From assembly GCF_003667525.1 (NCBI RefSeq), contig NZ_RCUW01000005.1, positions 186,001 to 250,000 on the forward strand: a stretch of DNA of 64,000 nt, given 5' to 3'. Positions 55,862 to 63,788 of the stretch are shown here, piece after piece (position 1 is the first letter of the stretch; each line of letters begins with the position of its first letter). This stretch comes from Mycetocola_B reblochoni (GTDB taxonomy: Bacteria; Actinomycetota; Actinomycetes; Actinomycetales; Microbacteriaceae). The notes under the pieces were generated by a model. That model searched no databases. It saw nothing but the letters and a program-made list of their open reading frames with translations, and had not been told where the DNA came from. The position numbers and the translations under genes were made by a program.

Positions 55862-55970
55862 GCGGTTTACCACCCGTTTTTTTCGGGTGTCCCCTGTTCT
55901 GACGGAGGGACCCGTGCGGGTGGGGCGGCTCGCGCCGGGACGGCCGTCGCCGGGGCGAGCCGCCGGGGGC

Positions 55971-56624
55971 TCACTCCGCCGAGGTCCATCCCCTCGGCGT
56001 CGTGACGACGAGGCGCTCTCCGACGGTCGACGGATCGGTGACGACCGCGAGGAGCGCACGGGCGGCATCGTCGAACGGCAACGTCGGCAGCCCGGGCACA
56101 CGGCCGATCTGCTCAAGCGGCTTCACGACGGGACCCGCGGCCAGAGCGGGGGCGGCCTTCAGGTTGACCGGGTAGACGATCGTCCAGTCGAGCCCGGAGG
56201 ACTCCATCAGCTGATCGGCTGCGGCCTTGTCGGTGAAGAACCGGCGCAGCACCCCGCGGTAGATCAGTCGCGCGAACCCAGACGCCTTCGCGGCCGTGTC
56301 GCCGGCTCCGAACGCCGAGACGAGGACGAGACGGGAGACGCCGGCCTGCCTCGCGGCGGCGATGACGTTCGGCAGCGCCCGCTGCATGAACGTGGCGTCG
56401 GTCGGGGATCCGGTGATGGAGACCAGGATGGCGTCGACCCCGCGCGCGGCGGCGCCGAGGGCGGCGCTGTCCTCGGCGGTTCCCTCAACGACTCTCACGC
56501 CCCGGCGGGGGCTGACGGCCGCAGCCGTCCTGGCGTATGCGACGACGTCGTGGCCCGCCTCCGCCGCCTGGGCGAGGACGCGGGAGCCGACGTTTCCGGT
56601 CGCTCCGAGGATCATGATCTTCAT
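55971..56624 (-). CDS. NAD(P)-binding oxidoreductase, atypical SDR (NmrA/YwnB-like)
   Basis: A 217-residue single-domain Rossmann protein starting MKIMILGATGNVGSRVLAQA (NAD(P) motif GATGNVG, about 7-13). It lacks the classical SDR Tyr-x3-Lys, as in the atypical a5 group. It overlaps the TetR gene upstream by 4 bases, so it is the probable target of that repressor. Substrate unknown; relatives are stress-linked NAD(P)H-dependent proteins. Confidence 0.85.
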   Translation of the reverse strand: MKIMILGATGNVGSRVLAQAAEAGHDVVAYARTAAAVSPRRGVRVVEGTAEDSAALGAAARGVDAILVSITGSPTDATFMQRALPNVIAAARQAGVSRLVLVSAFGAGDTAAKASGFARLIYRGVLRRFFTDKAAADQLMESSGLDWTIVYPVNLKAAPALAAGPVVKPLEQIGRVPGLPTLPFDDAARALLAVVTDPSTVGERLVVTTPRGWTSAE

Positions 56625-57259
56625 GGGGTGTCTCCGATGTGTCGATGGTGCGTGTGGTCGGTGGGGGGCGGGGCGGTGCTGAGCGGGTGTCCGAGGATGC
56701 TCTCGAGGGCGGTGGTGCAGAGTCGCAGAAGCTCGGCTCGGGAGACGGCCGGGGACGTCACGGAGGTGCGGGCGGCGTACTCGACGAAGGCGAGCCACGC
56801 GCCGAGGGCGAGTCGGTTCGCCGGCGTGTCCTCGGCTCCGGACGCGCTGACCAGTCGATCGAGCTGTACGACGTGGTTGGCTGCGGCGAGCCCCTCCGTC
56901 ATCGAGGCGCGAGCCGACGACGGGGCGTACAGCTCGCGGACGCCGCCGGAGCTCGAACTGAAGCGCTCGAAGAAGGCCAGGAGAGAGCGTTCCACGTTCT
57001 CGCTCTGGCTCAGCGCCGGGTCCGGAGCCGTCGCGAGCAGGACCCGGTCGGCCTCTCGCTCGAGCACGGCCTCGAGAAGCGACTCCTTGCCGGGAAAGTA
57101 GTGGTAGACCAGGGCGCGGGTCACTCCAGCCTCGGCGGCGATGGCGCTCATCGAGGCGCCGGCGATGCCGTCGCGGGAGAAGTGCGACGAGGCGATCTCG
57201 ACGATCTGTGCTCGGCGCTGCGCGGGGGAGAGGCGCGCGCCATCGGTACTGTTTGACAC
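56621..57259 (-). CDS. TetR-family repressor, leaderless, start codon inside its operator
   Basis: A 212-residue regulator. HTH at about 33-53 (GASMSAIAAEAGVTRALVYHYFPGKESLLEAV around it), ligand domain after residue 60, His-rich tail (DHTHHRH). The GTG at 57259 lies 7 bases after a TATATT -10 (57271-57266), so the transcript should begin at the start codon. The ATG at 57244 is in another frame. The 16-bp palindrome at 57252-57267 covers both the start codon and the -10, implying tight autoregulation of the TetR/oxidoreductase pair. Confidence 0.88.
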   Translation of the reverse strand: MSNSTDGARLSPAQRRAQIVEIASSHFSRDGIAGASMSAIAAEAGVTRALVYHYFPGKESLLEAVLEREADRVLLATAPDPALSQSENVERSLLAFFERFSSSSGGVRELYAPSSARASMTEGLAAANHVVQLDRLVSASGAEDTPANRLALGAWLAFVEYAARTSVTSPAVSRAELLRLCTTALESILGHPLSTAPPPTDHTHHRHIGDTP

Positions 57260-57271
57260 CTGTCTAATATA
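57252..57271 (-). promoter_or_regulatory. TetR operator and -10 box overlapping the tetR start codon
   Basis: Palindrome TTTGACACCTGTCTAA (57252-57267; arms TTnGACA / TGTCnAA). It overlaps the minus-strand TATATT (57271-57266) and the GTG start (57259-57257). The minisatellite begins 3 bases beyond, so any -35 element would lie inside the repeats; none is recognisable. Confidence 0.75.
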
Positions 57272-57273
57272 TC

Positions 57274-57451
57274 GTGTCGTGGGTGTCGTGGGTGTCGTGG
57301 GTGTCGTGGGTGTCGTGGGTGTCGTGGGTGTCGTGGGTGTCGTGGGTGTCGTGGGTGTCGTGGGTGTCGTGGGTGTCGTGGGTGTCGTGGGTGTCGTGGG
57401 TGTCGTGGGTGTCGTGGGTGTCGTGGGTGTCGTGGGTGTCGTGGGTGTCGT
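57274..57451. repeat. 9-bp minisatellite, 19 perfect copies plus a partial one
   Basis: GTGTCGTGG repeated without a single change from 57274 to 57444, then a 7-base partial unit. It encodes open frames of (VGV/V), (SWV) or (DTH) repeats, but no gene signals go with them. It lies directly upstream of the tetR promoter. The region from 57452 to 57650 is GC-rich and holds nothing recognised. Confidence 0.95.
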
Positions 57452-57650
57452 CGCGAGCTCCGCGCCGGCACGGGGTCAGCACAGGCACGGCTTCGCGGCT
57501 TCGGCGCCGGGCCGATCGCTCAGAGCGCGCGTCGACCACGCGGTCGTGCGCCCCGGCAGGTCGATTGACGGGCGGCGGCCGCGAACGGCGGTGTGCACCC
57601 CCGGGGTCGTCCCGGGCCGCGTCCCGCCCGCGTCCACGCCGCCCGCTATC

Positions 57651-57726
57651 TGGTGGGCCCGGTGGGGCTCGAACCCACGACCCGCGGATTAAAAGTCCGA
57701 TGCTCTGCCAACTGAGCTACAGGCCC
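57651..57726 (-). tRNA. tRNA-Lys (anticodon TTT)
   Basis: Minus strand, 76 bases including an encoded CCA end. Acceptor stem GGGCCTG with CGGGCCC, D arm AGCTCAGTTGGCAGAGC, anticodon loop CTTTTAA (TTT), T arm GTGGGTTCGAGCCCCAC. All parts are canonical. Confidence 0.97.
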
Positions 57727-57980
57727 TACCGTGCCAGCTTACGGCGGCGCGACGGCCGGCTGCCACTCGGCCGGCCGTGGTCGTCCGCGGTGACCGCGTC
57801 GTCTGTCGGCGGAGGGGGCCTGCGTCGGAGCGTGAGTGCCGGGCGGAGCTGCAGCCGGACTGCGCGCGTCCGGTCGGTTCGGGCGAGGGGGGGGGCAGCG
57901 CGCGATGCGGGACCGGTTGTCGGCGGCGGGGCGTATCCTGGTGCGTCGGCCGTGCGTGGCGGCCGGTGAAAGGCGTGTCG

Positions 57981-58610
57981 GTGACAGCAGACTTCCCCCG
58001 CCCGGTTCGGATGCCGGCCTCCCTGATCGACGAGTACGCGGGCGCGCCCGATCCCGCCGAGACGTCCCGCATCGCGCACGAGACGGCGCAGGCGCTCCTC
58101 TCCCGGGTGCGTGACGGCGGCGACGAGGGGGTCGTGGACCGTCTGGTGCGCTACACGGACGAGCACGGCATCGACACGCTCGCGCAGTTGTGGTCGGTGG
58201 CGCCGTCCCGCAGTCTTCCGGGGGTGCTGTGGCGCCTCAACCTGCTCCGGCTGGTGATCCGTCGGGCGCCGGAGGAGGCGGCGGTCCACTACCGGCGCGG
58301 GGTCGACGAGCTGCGGACCATCGACCCGGTCATCGCCGGCGCGGAGTCGCCGACCGGTCCGGAGGAGCTCGGGGCGCTCGCCGACACGATCCTCCGGGGC
58401 GCGTACAGCGGTGACTTCGCGATGGCGCTGGAGCGCGCAGCGTCCTACTGCCGCGTCGTGGCGGCTGGTGCGAGTGCTCACGCCGACGAGCAGGAGGCCG
58501 TCGTCCCCGCACGCAGCAGCGAGTTGACCACGCGGGCGCTGCGCCATTCCGAGTTCGCCGCCGACTTCGCCTCCGCCGCCCGGCGGTGGCGCCGGGGTGC
58601 TCTGGACTGA
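57981..58610 (+). CDS. Conserved Micrococcales protein of unknown function
   Basis: A 209-residue soluble, mainly helical protein. The start is the GTG at 57981 with AAAGG 7 bases upstream. Typical stretches are ETAQALLSRVRDGGDEGVVDRL, LPGVLWRLNLLRLVIRR and IDPVIAGAESPTGPEELGALADTILRGAYSGDFA. I recall close relatives next to a tRNA-Lys gene in Microbacteriaceae, often labelled 'DNA-directed RNA polymerase subunit beta'; nothing in the sequence supports such a role, as no polymerase motif is present. Function unknown. Confidence 0.75.
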   Translation: MTADFPRPVRMPASLIDEYAGAPDPAETSRIAHETAQALLSRVRDGGDEGVVDRLVRYTDEHGIDTLAQLWSVAPSRSLPGVLWRLNLLRLVIRRAPEEAAVHYRRGVDELRTIDPVIAGAESPTGPEELGALADTILRGAYSGDFAMALERAASYCRVVAAGASAHADEQEAVVPARSSELTTRALRHSEFAADFASAARRWRRGALD

Positions 58611-58702
58611 CGGGCTGCGCTGGATGCTCGGGCTGACGGGCCGTGTGGCACTGCTTGGGGGCTGACGGGCCGTGCGGGATTGTGCGGGGCCGACGGGCCG
58701 TG
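58608..58702. repeat. Imperfect about 28-bp repeats after the conserved gene
   Basis: The core TGACGGGCCGTG (variants TGACGGGCTGCG, CGACGGGCCGTG) recurs four times at 58608, 58634, 58663 and 58691, with spacers differing in sequence. The repeats begin at the stop codon of the preceding gene. No link to CRISPR. Confidence 0.7.
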
Positions 58703-58752
58703 AGAATCCCCCGCTGCCTCGTGCGACGACGGTCGTCGTGATCGCTGAACGA

Positions 58753-58790
58753 GGTGGGGCCCCGACCGTGTGAACGGTCGGGGCCCCACC
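58753..58790. terminator. Bidirectional terminator with perfect 17-bp stem
   Basis: 58753-58769 pair perfectly with 58774-58790 around a GTGA loop. It lies between the convergent conserved gene and the HtaA gene. Confidence 0.88.
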
Positions 58791-58810
58791 CGTGTCCGGG
58801 CTGTCGGTGA

Positions 58811-61408
58811 TTACGCTCCGGCGCCCTGGCGCCGGCGGGCGATACCGAGCGCGGTGACCGCCAGCACGAGGAGCACGGCGCCGGCGAGCAGCGCACCGTT
58901 CGACTCCGCACCGGTCGAGGCCAGCCCGGCGTCGGTCGACGTCGAGGACTGACCGTTCGAGGTCGTCCCCGCCGCGGAGCCGGTCGTGGTCTCGTCGGTG
59001 TCGGTCGTCCCGCCATCGGTGGTGGCGGTGCCCTCGTCGTCGACGACGACGGTGAAGGCCTGGTAGCCCAGCACCTCGCCGCTGTCGTCGTAGGCGACGA
59101 GGTGGTGCTCGCCCGCGGAGAGCTCCGGCAGTGACGCCGTGGCGACGCCGTTCTCATCGAGCAGGAACCAGCCGAGGAACTGCGGCTCCGAGTGCACGGA
59201 GAGGCCGATCCAGCTGCCGGCCGCGGCGGGCGCGGTCACCGTGACGCTGCCGCTGTCGTCGGCGATGTCGAAGTCGACAGGTCCCTCGTGGTCCGCGGTG
59301 AAGAGCTCGTCGGTGGCGAGGGTGGGCTCGCCTTCCGGCTTCGTGGGCTCCTCCGTGGGCTCGGTGGTGGGCTCCGTGGTCGGCTCGGTCGTGGGCTCGG
59401 TGGTGGGCTCCGTGGTCGGTTCCGTGGTGGGTTCCGTCGTCGGCTCCTCCGTCGGCTCCGTCGTGGGCTCCGTGGTCGGCTCGGTGGTGGGCTCCTCCGT
59501 CGGCTCGGTCGTGGGCTCGGTGGTGGGCTCGGTCGTGGGCTCCTCCGTCGGCTCCGTCGTCGGCTCCGTCGTCGGGAACAGGACGGCCTTCTGCTCGTCG
59601 CTGAGCTCGACGGGCGAGCTCGAGAGCAAGGTCGCCGTCGTGATGTTGCCGTGCGCCACCCAGACGATCGCGCTGTAGGCGGTGTCGCGGTCGAGGCCAG
59701 CAGCGCCGACGGTCAGGGTGCTGGTGAAGGCTCCGTTCGCGAACGCGCCGGTGTACGGGTTCACCCAGTCGGCACCGACGAGGGCGCTGCTCTCGTAGGT
59801 GGTGGTGTCGTCCATCGCGTCCAGCAGCGCGGTCTCGATGACGCCCACGTACACGCCCATGGCGGGAGCGCCCGAGGAGTTGGCGGGCTGGGGGAGGGTC
59901 GTGTAGCCGCTGCCCGCGAAGGTCAGGCTCAGGCCGCTGCTCGCGTCGACGCCCGCGACCGTCACCTCGGTGCTGCCGCTCGGAGTCGGCTCCGTGGTCG
60001 GCTCGGTGGTGGGCTCGGTCGTCGGCTCCTCCGTGGGTTCCGTGGTCGGCTCCTCCGTGGGCTCTGTGGTGGGCTCCTCCGTCGGCTCGGGCTCCGGGGC
60101 CGGGAACAGAGCGTCGCGCTGCTCATCGCTCAGCGTGATCGGCTCGCTGTACAGCAGGGCGTCGCCGGTGGCGAAGCCGTGCGCGACCCAGACCACGACC
60201 TTGTACGAGGCGTCGGCGTCCAGCTTGGATACCGGCGCCGTGAGCGTCGTCGAGAACGCGCCGTCCGTGATGCTCCGGATGTAGGCGACCGCGGCCGTGT
60301 TGGACGTGCTCACCTCGCTGTCGGCGATCGAGGTGTCCACGAGTGCGGCGTACACGCCCGAGGCGGGCTGACCGATCGACGAGTTGGGCAGGTCGAGGTA
60401 GTTCGCCCCCGACACGGACACGCTCAGGCCGTCCGCCGCGGAGGCTCCGGTGATCTCGACGGCGGTGCTGCGCTCGGGTGCGGCCACCTCGTAGGCGGCG
60501 GTGAACGGCGCCGCCACCTTGCGCGGCTGGATGCTGTTCTCACCACCGGCGGTGCTGTACCAGTACGAGGACTGGCCGGTGGCGACCTGGAACTCCAGGA
60601 AGTCGGCGGGGAACGCCCCCGACCAGGCCTGGCCCAGCTCCTGGGCGTTGCGGCCGCCGATGTCCGACGGCACCTCGACCCCGAGGTAGTCGGGGGTCAC
60701 GGTGATGCCGGCGTCGGTCACCTCGACACCGCTGAGGGTGGCGAGCGTCACGTCCTGCTGTGCGGGGAGGGTCGACCACACGGAGGGGTCGTCCATGTCC
60801 GCGCCGTAGCCGGACAGGTCGGCGGTGAGCGTTCCGGTGCCGTCGGCGGCGACGGTCAGCGTCGGGTCGCTCGCCGACCAGTAGGTCATGCCGCCGTAGT
60901 ACACGACGGTGAAGCTGCCGTCCCAGTCGATGCGCGCGGTGTTGTCCGCGACGTTGACGACGCCCGCGCCGTCCGAAATCTGCACGCGGCTCTTGGTGTA
61001 GGAGTTCGCGGCGTTGCTGGCCTTGCCGTTGACGTTCCCGCCCTCGGCGAGAGCGCAACGGTCGGCGAACGCCGGGCTGGTCAGCCCGGTGCCCGCGGCG
61101 TCCGGACGAACGATGGTGGTGTTGCCCTCGCTGCTGGCGTAGAGCGAGCCGTTGTCGGCGGCGGTCCACACCCGTGCCGAGCCGGCGTCGCCGGCGACGC
61201 CGGCGGAGAGGAAGTTGCAGCCGCCGAAGTAGGAGCCACCGGTGCTCTCGTTGTTGATGGCCCAGTCGAACGTCACATCGCTGACAGGCTGTTCTGCTGC
61301 GGATGCCATCTGGGGGGTGAGGGTCAGCGCTCCAAGGGCGAGCGCCGAGGCGGCGACGGCGGCCAGCGCCGTTCGCACGCGTCTGCTGTGCTGATTGCGG
61401 ATTGTCAC
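58811..61408 (-). CDS. htaA: Cell-wall-anchored HtaA-domain haem-binding protein
   Basis: Surface haem receptor, 865 residues from the GTG at 61408 (GGAGA upstream). Signal peptide 1-38. One HtaA domain at about 41-310 (TFDWAINNES; DWDGSFTVVYYGGMTYWSASDP; GQSSYWYST). Two copies of a domain I cannot name (about 313-436 and 479-612), each ending WVAHG...LSDEQ..(A/V)LFP. They are separated by Pro/Thr/Glu linkers (437-477 and 613-696). An Ig-like domain follows (about 700-790). The sorting signal LASTG (829-833), a helix and RRR suit a class E sortase. Divergent from hmuTUV, with iron boxes between. Confidence 0.9.
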   Translation of the reverse strand: MTIRNQHSRRVRTALAAVAASALALGALTLTPQMASAAEQPVSDVTFDWAINNESTGGSYFGGCNFLSAGVAGDAGSARVWTAADNGSLYASSEGNTTIVRPDAAGTGLTSPAFADRCALAEGGNVNGKASNAANSYTKSRVQISDGAGVVNVADNTARIDWDGSFTVVYYGGMTYWSASDPTLTVAADGTGTLTADLSGYGADMDDPSVWSTLPAQQDVTLATLSGVEVTDAGITVTPDYLGVEVPSDIGGRNAQELGQAWSGAFPADFLEFQVATGQSSYWYSTAGGENSIQPRKVAAPFTAAYEVAAPERSTAVEITGASAADGLSVSVSGANYLDLPNSSIGQPASGVYAALVDTSIADSEVSTSNTAAVAYIRSITDGAFSTTLTAPVSKLDADASYKVVVWVAHGFATGDALLYSEPITLSDEQRDALFPAPEPEPTEEPTTEPTEEPTTEPTEEPTTEPTTEPTTEPTPSGSTEVTVAGVDASSGLSLTFAGSGYTTLPQPANSSGAPAMGVYVGVIETALLDAMDDTTTYESSALVGADWVNPYTGAFANGAFTSTLTVGAAGLDRDTAYSAIVWVAHGNITTATLLSSSPVELSDEQKAVLFPTTEPTTEPTEEPTTEPTTEPTTEPTEEPTTEPTTEPTTEPTEEPTTEPTTEPTTEPTTEPTTEPTTEPTTEPTEEPTKPEGEPTLATDELFTADHEGPVDFDIADDSGSVTVTAPAAAGSWIGLSVHSEPQFLGWFLLDENGVATASLPELSAGEHHLVAYDDSGEVLGYQAFTVVVDDEGTATTDGGTTDTDETTTGSAAGTTSNGQSSTSTDAGLASTGAESNGALLAGAVLLVLAVTALGIARRRQGAGA
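59321..59572 (-). repeat. EPT-rich linker repeats (long) in the HtaA protein
   Basis: About 28 near-identical 9-bp units encoding (T/E)EPT repeats (residues 613-696). Slippage between copies could change the length of this wall-spanning stalk. The reverse frames are shadows. Confidence 0.85.
59978..60100 (-). repeat. EPT-rich linker repeats (short) in the HtaA protein
   Basis: About a dozen 9-bp units encoding the shorter EPTTEPTEE-type linker (residues 437-477) between the two repeated domains. Confidence 0.85.
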
Positions 61409-61484
61409 GTGGTATCTCCGTGCTCGAGGGGCCGACGGACCCGCGCTCGTGCGGGGCGCCGGAGAGGGTTGACCTGTACAGGCC

Positions 61485-61526
61485 GGTTAAGCGTAGCCTA
61501 AGGTTACTTAGGTGAGCGAGACCTAA
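61485..61526. promoter_or_regulatory. Two DtxR/IdeR-type iron boxes between htaA and hmuT
   Basis: The consensus is TTAGGTTAGSCTAACCTAA. Box A on the minus strand reads TTAGGCTACGCTTAACC (61501-61485). Box B on the plus strand reads TTAGGTGAGCGAGACCTAA (61508-61526), with perfect outer arms. Both lie in the 167-bp divergent region, so iron-loaded repressor would shut off both haem-uptake arms. Confidence 0.82.
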
Positions 61527-61575
61527 TTAAGTTCGCCCATCACTGACGTAGAACCCGCGCAACGACAGGCTTTTC

Positions 61576-62712
61576 GTGACCAGCACCCCCCACCTCGCCG
61601 CATCCCCGCGCCGCATCAGCGCCCTCGTCGCCGGAGCGGTCGCCCTGCTTGTGACGGTCAGCGGGTGCACCCCGTCGGCGCAAGGAAGCGCAGCCGGAGC
61701 CGGCTGTATCGGTGCCGACACTCCCCTCGCCGAGCTCGACACCGTCGAGAAGCCGCGCGAGTGGGTGGGGGAGTCGACCGCGTGCCTGGCCGTCCAGTCC
61801 GTCCCCGCCGTCGACGTCACGACCGGACCCGAACTGCCCGTCACCGTCGTCGACAACCAGGACACCGAGGTGACCGTCACCGACACCAGCCGCATCCTGG
61901 CGCTCGACATGTACGGCTCGCTCGCGGCAACGGTCTTCGGACTGGGACTCGGCGACAACCTCGTCGGGCGCGACACCTCGACCGGATTCCCGGAGGCGGC
62001 CGATCTGCCCCTGGTCACCCAGAACGGGCACGAGCTCAACGCCGAGGCGATCCTCGAGCTCGAGCCGAGCGTGATCATCACGGACTCCTCGATCGGCCCG
62101 TGGGACGTCGTCCTGCAGATGCGCGACTCCGGCATCCCCGTCGTCGTGGTCACGCCGGAGCGCAGCCTGGAGAACACCGACGAGATCGTCTCCGCCGTGG
62201 CCGAGGCGCTCGGCGTCCCGGAGCGGGGCGACGCCCTCACCGCGCAGATCGACGCCGAGCTCGCCGACGTCGTGGCCGAGATCGACGAGATCGCGCCGGA
62301 CGACGTCGCCGACCGGCCGCGCATCCTGTTCCTCTACGTCAGGGGCAACGCCGGCATCTACTACATCTTCGGCGAGGGGTCCGGCACGGACTCGCTCATC
62401 ACGAGCCTCGGCGGCATCGACGTCGCCAGCGAGATCGGCTGGCAGGGCATGCGCCCGATGACGGCCGAAGCCCTCGTCGACGCCGACCCCGACCTGATCC
62501 TCATGATGACCAAGGGGTTGGAATCCGTCGACGGCGTCGACGGACTCCTCGAGCGGATCCCCGCCGTCGCCGAGACCCGTGCCGGCCAGAACCGGCGCAT
62601 CGTCGACATGAGCGACTACGAGATCCTCAGTTTCGGCCCCCGGAGCCCCGCCGTGCTCGACGCGCTCGCCCGCGCCATCTACGCCCCGGAGCAGAGCGGA
62701 CCCGCGCAGTGA
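61576..62712 (+). CDS. hmuT: Haemin-binding lipoprotein of the haem ABC importer
   Basis: Receives haem from wall proteins and hands it to HmuUV. 378 residues from the GTG at 61576. Lipobox VSGC (Cys31). Class III binding fold: RILALDMYGSLAATVFGLGLGDNLVGRDTS (cluster A start), a long helix around IVSAVAEALGVPERG, and MTAEALVDADPDLILMMTKGLES. HmuT haem ligands are usually His and Tyr: candidates are His in NGHELN and Tyr residues in NAGIYYIFG. It overlaps hmuU by 4 bases. Confidence 0.9.
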   Translation: MTSTPHLAASPRRISALVAGAVALLVTVSGCTPSAQGSAAGAGCIGADTPLAELDTVEKPREWVGESTACLAVQSVPAVDVTTGPELPVTVVDNQDTEVTVTDTSRILALDMYGSLAATVFGLGLGDNLVGRDTSTGFPEAADLPLVTQNGHELNAEAILELEPSVIITDSSIGPWDVVLQMRDSGIPVVVVTPERSLENTDEIVSAVAEALGVPERGDALTAQIDAELADVVAEIDEIAPDDVADRPRILFLYVRGNAGIYYIFGEGSGTDSLITSLGGIDVASEIGWQGMRPMTAEALVDADPDLILMMTKGLESVDGVDGLLERIPAVAETRAGQNRRIVDMSDYEILSFGPRSPAVLDALARAIYAPEQSGPAQ

Positions 62713-63788
62713 GCCACGGGGCCGACACCGTGACCCCCGTCCCCGAGCGCGGGACGAGGACCCGGGCAGGGATCGTCACGGCCGTCCTCGTCGTCGCACT
62801 GGCGGCCATGATCCTGGTCAGCGCCGGCACCGGTCAGCTGCACATCCCGCCCGGCGAGGTGTTCGGCTCCGTGATGCACCGCATCGGACTCGACATCGGT
62901 CCGGTCCCCGCCCACGCGAACGGCGAGTCGGCGCTCTGGAACATCCGCTTCCCTCGCGTGGCGATGGCCGTCGTCATCGGTGCGGCGCTGGCCGTGGCCG
63001 GGCTGCTCATGCAGGCGATCTTCGGGAACCCGCTCGCCGAGCCGGGCGTCGTCGGCGTCTCCTCGGGGGCGGCGCTCGGCGCGGCCGCCACGATCGTGTT
63101 CGGCTGGGGCTTCCTCGGTGAATGGACCATCGCGCTCGTCGCCTTCGCCTCCGGCCTCGCCGCGACACTCGTGGTGTACGTGATGAGCCGGTCGGGGGGA
63201 CGGACGGAGATCGTCACCCTCGTGCTGACCGGCATCGCCGTCAACGCCTTCACGGGCGCGGGCCTGGCGCTCATGACGTTCCTCGGGGACCAGCAGGCCA
63301 GGGAGCAGATCGTGTTCTGGCAGCTCGGCAGCCTCAACGGCTCGCGCTGGGAGCAGCTCGGAGTCATCGTGCCGCCGATCGTCGCCGCGCTGGTCGTCGC
63401 CGTGGTGCTGGCGCGCAGGCTCGACCTGCTCTCGCTCGGGGAGAAGAGCGCCCGCCACCTGGGGGTCAACGTCGAGCTGCTGCGGATCGTCGTCATCGTC
63501 GTCACCGCGCTGCTGGTGGGCTGCGCCGTCGCCTTCGCCGGGACCATCGCCTTCGTCGGGCTCGTCGTCCCGCACCTGCTCCGCATGCTCATCGGCCCCG
63601 CCCATCGTCCGCTCGCCGTCACGAGCGTGCTCGGCGGCGCCCTGCTCCTCGTGACCGCCGACCTCATCGCCCGCACGGCCGTTCCGATGGCCGACCTGCC
63701 TATCGGCATGCTCACCTCGCTCGTGGGCGGGCCGTTCTTCTTCTGGCTGCTGCGCCGCGCACGACGGACCTCGGGGGGCTGGGCATGA
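62709..63788 (+). CDS. hmuU: Haem ABC importer permease
   Basis: FecCD/BtuC-type permease, 359 residues from the GTG at 62709. About ten helices; signatures NIRFPRVAMAVVIGAALAVAGLLMQ (first), FGNPLAEPGVVGVSSGAALGA, and the coupling-loop region VAFAGTIAFVGLVVPHLLRMLIGPAHR. Overlaps both neighbours by 4 bases. Confidence 0.94.
   Translation: MSHGADTVTPVPERGTRTRAGIVTAVLVVALAAMILVSAGTGQLHIPPGEVFGSVMHRIGLDIGPVPAHANGESALWNIRFPRVAMAVVIGAALAVAGLLMQAIFGNPLAEPGVVGVSSGAALGAAATIVFGWGFLGEWTIALVAFASGLAATLVVYVMSRSGGRTEIVTLVLTGIAVNAFTGAGLALMTFLGDQQAREQIVFWQLGSLNGSRWEQLGVIVPPIVAALVVAVVLARRLDLLSLGEKSARHLGVNVELLRIVVIVVTALLVGCAVAFAGTIAFVGLVVPHLLRMLIGPAHRPLAVTSVLGGALLLVTADLIARTAVPMADLPIGMLTSLVGGPFFFWLLRRARRTSGGWA

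Noticed and set aside
55871..55889. Terminator at CACCCG-T7-CGGGTG
   Set aside because: The Ts form the loop rather than a tail, the stem is only 6 bp, and it lies upstream of the fructan promoter.
57264..57539. Open frame on the minus strand made of DTH repeats
   Set aside because: It is a by-product of the 9-bp minisatellite, with no ribosome site or family similarity.
57274..58702. CRISPR array
   Set aside because: The 9-bp array has no spacers and the 28-bp repeats are too few and too imperfect; no cas genes are present.
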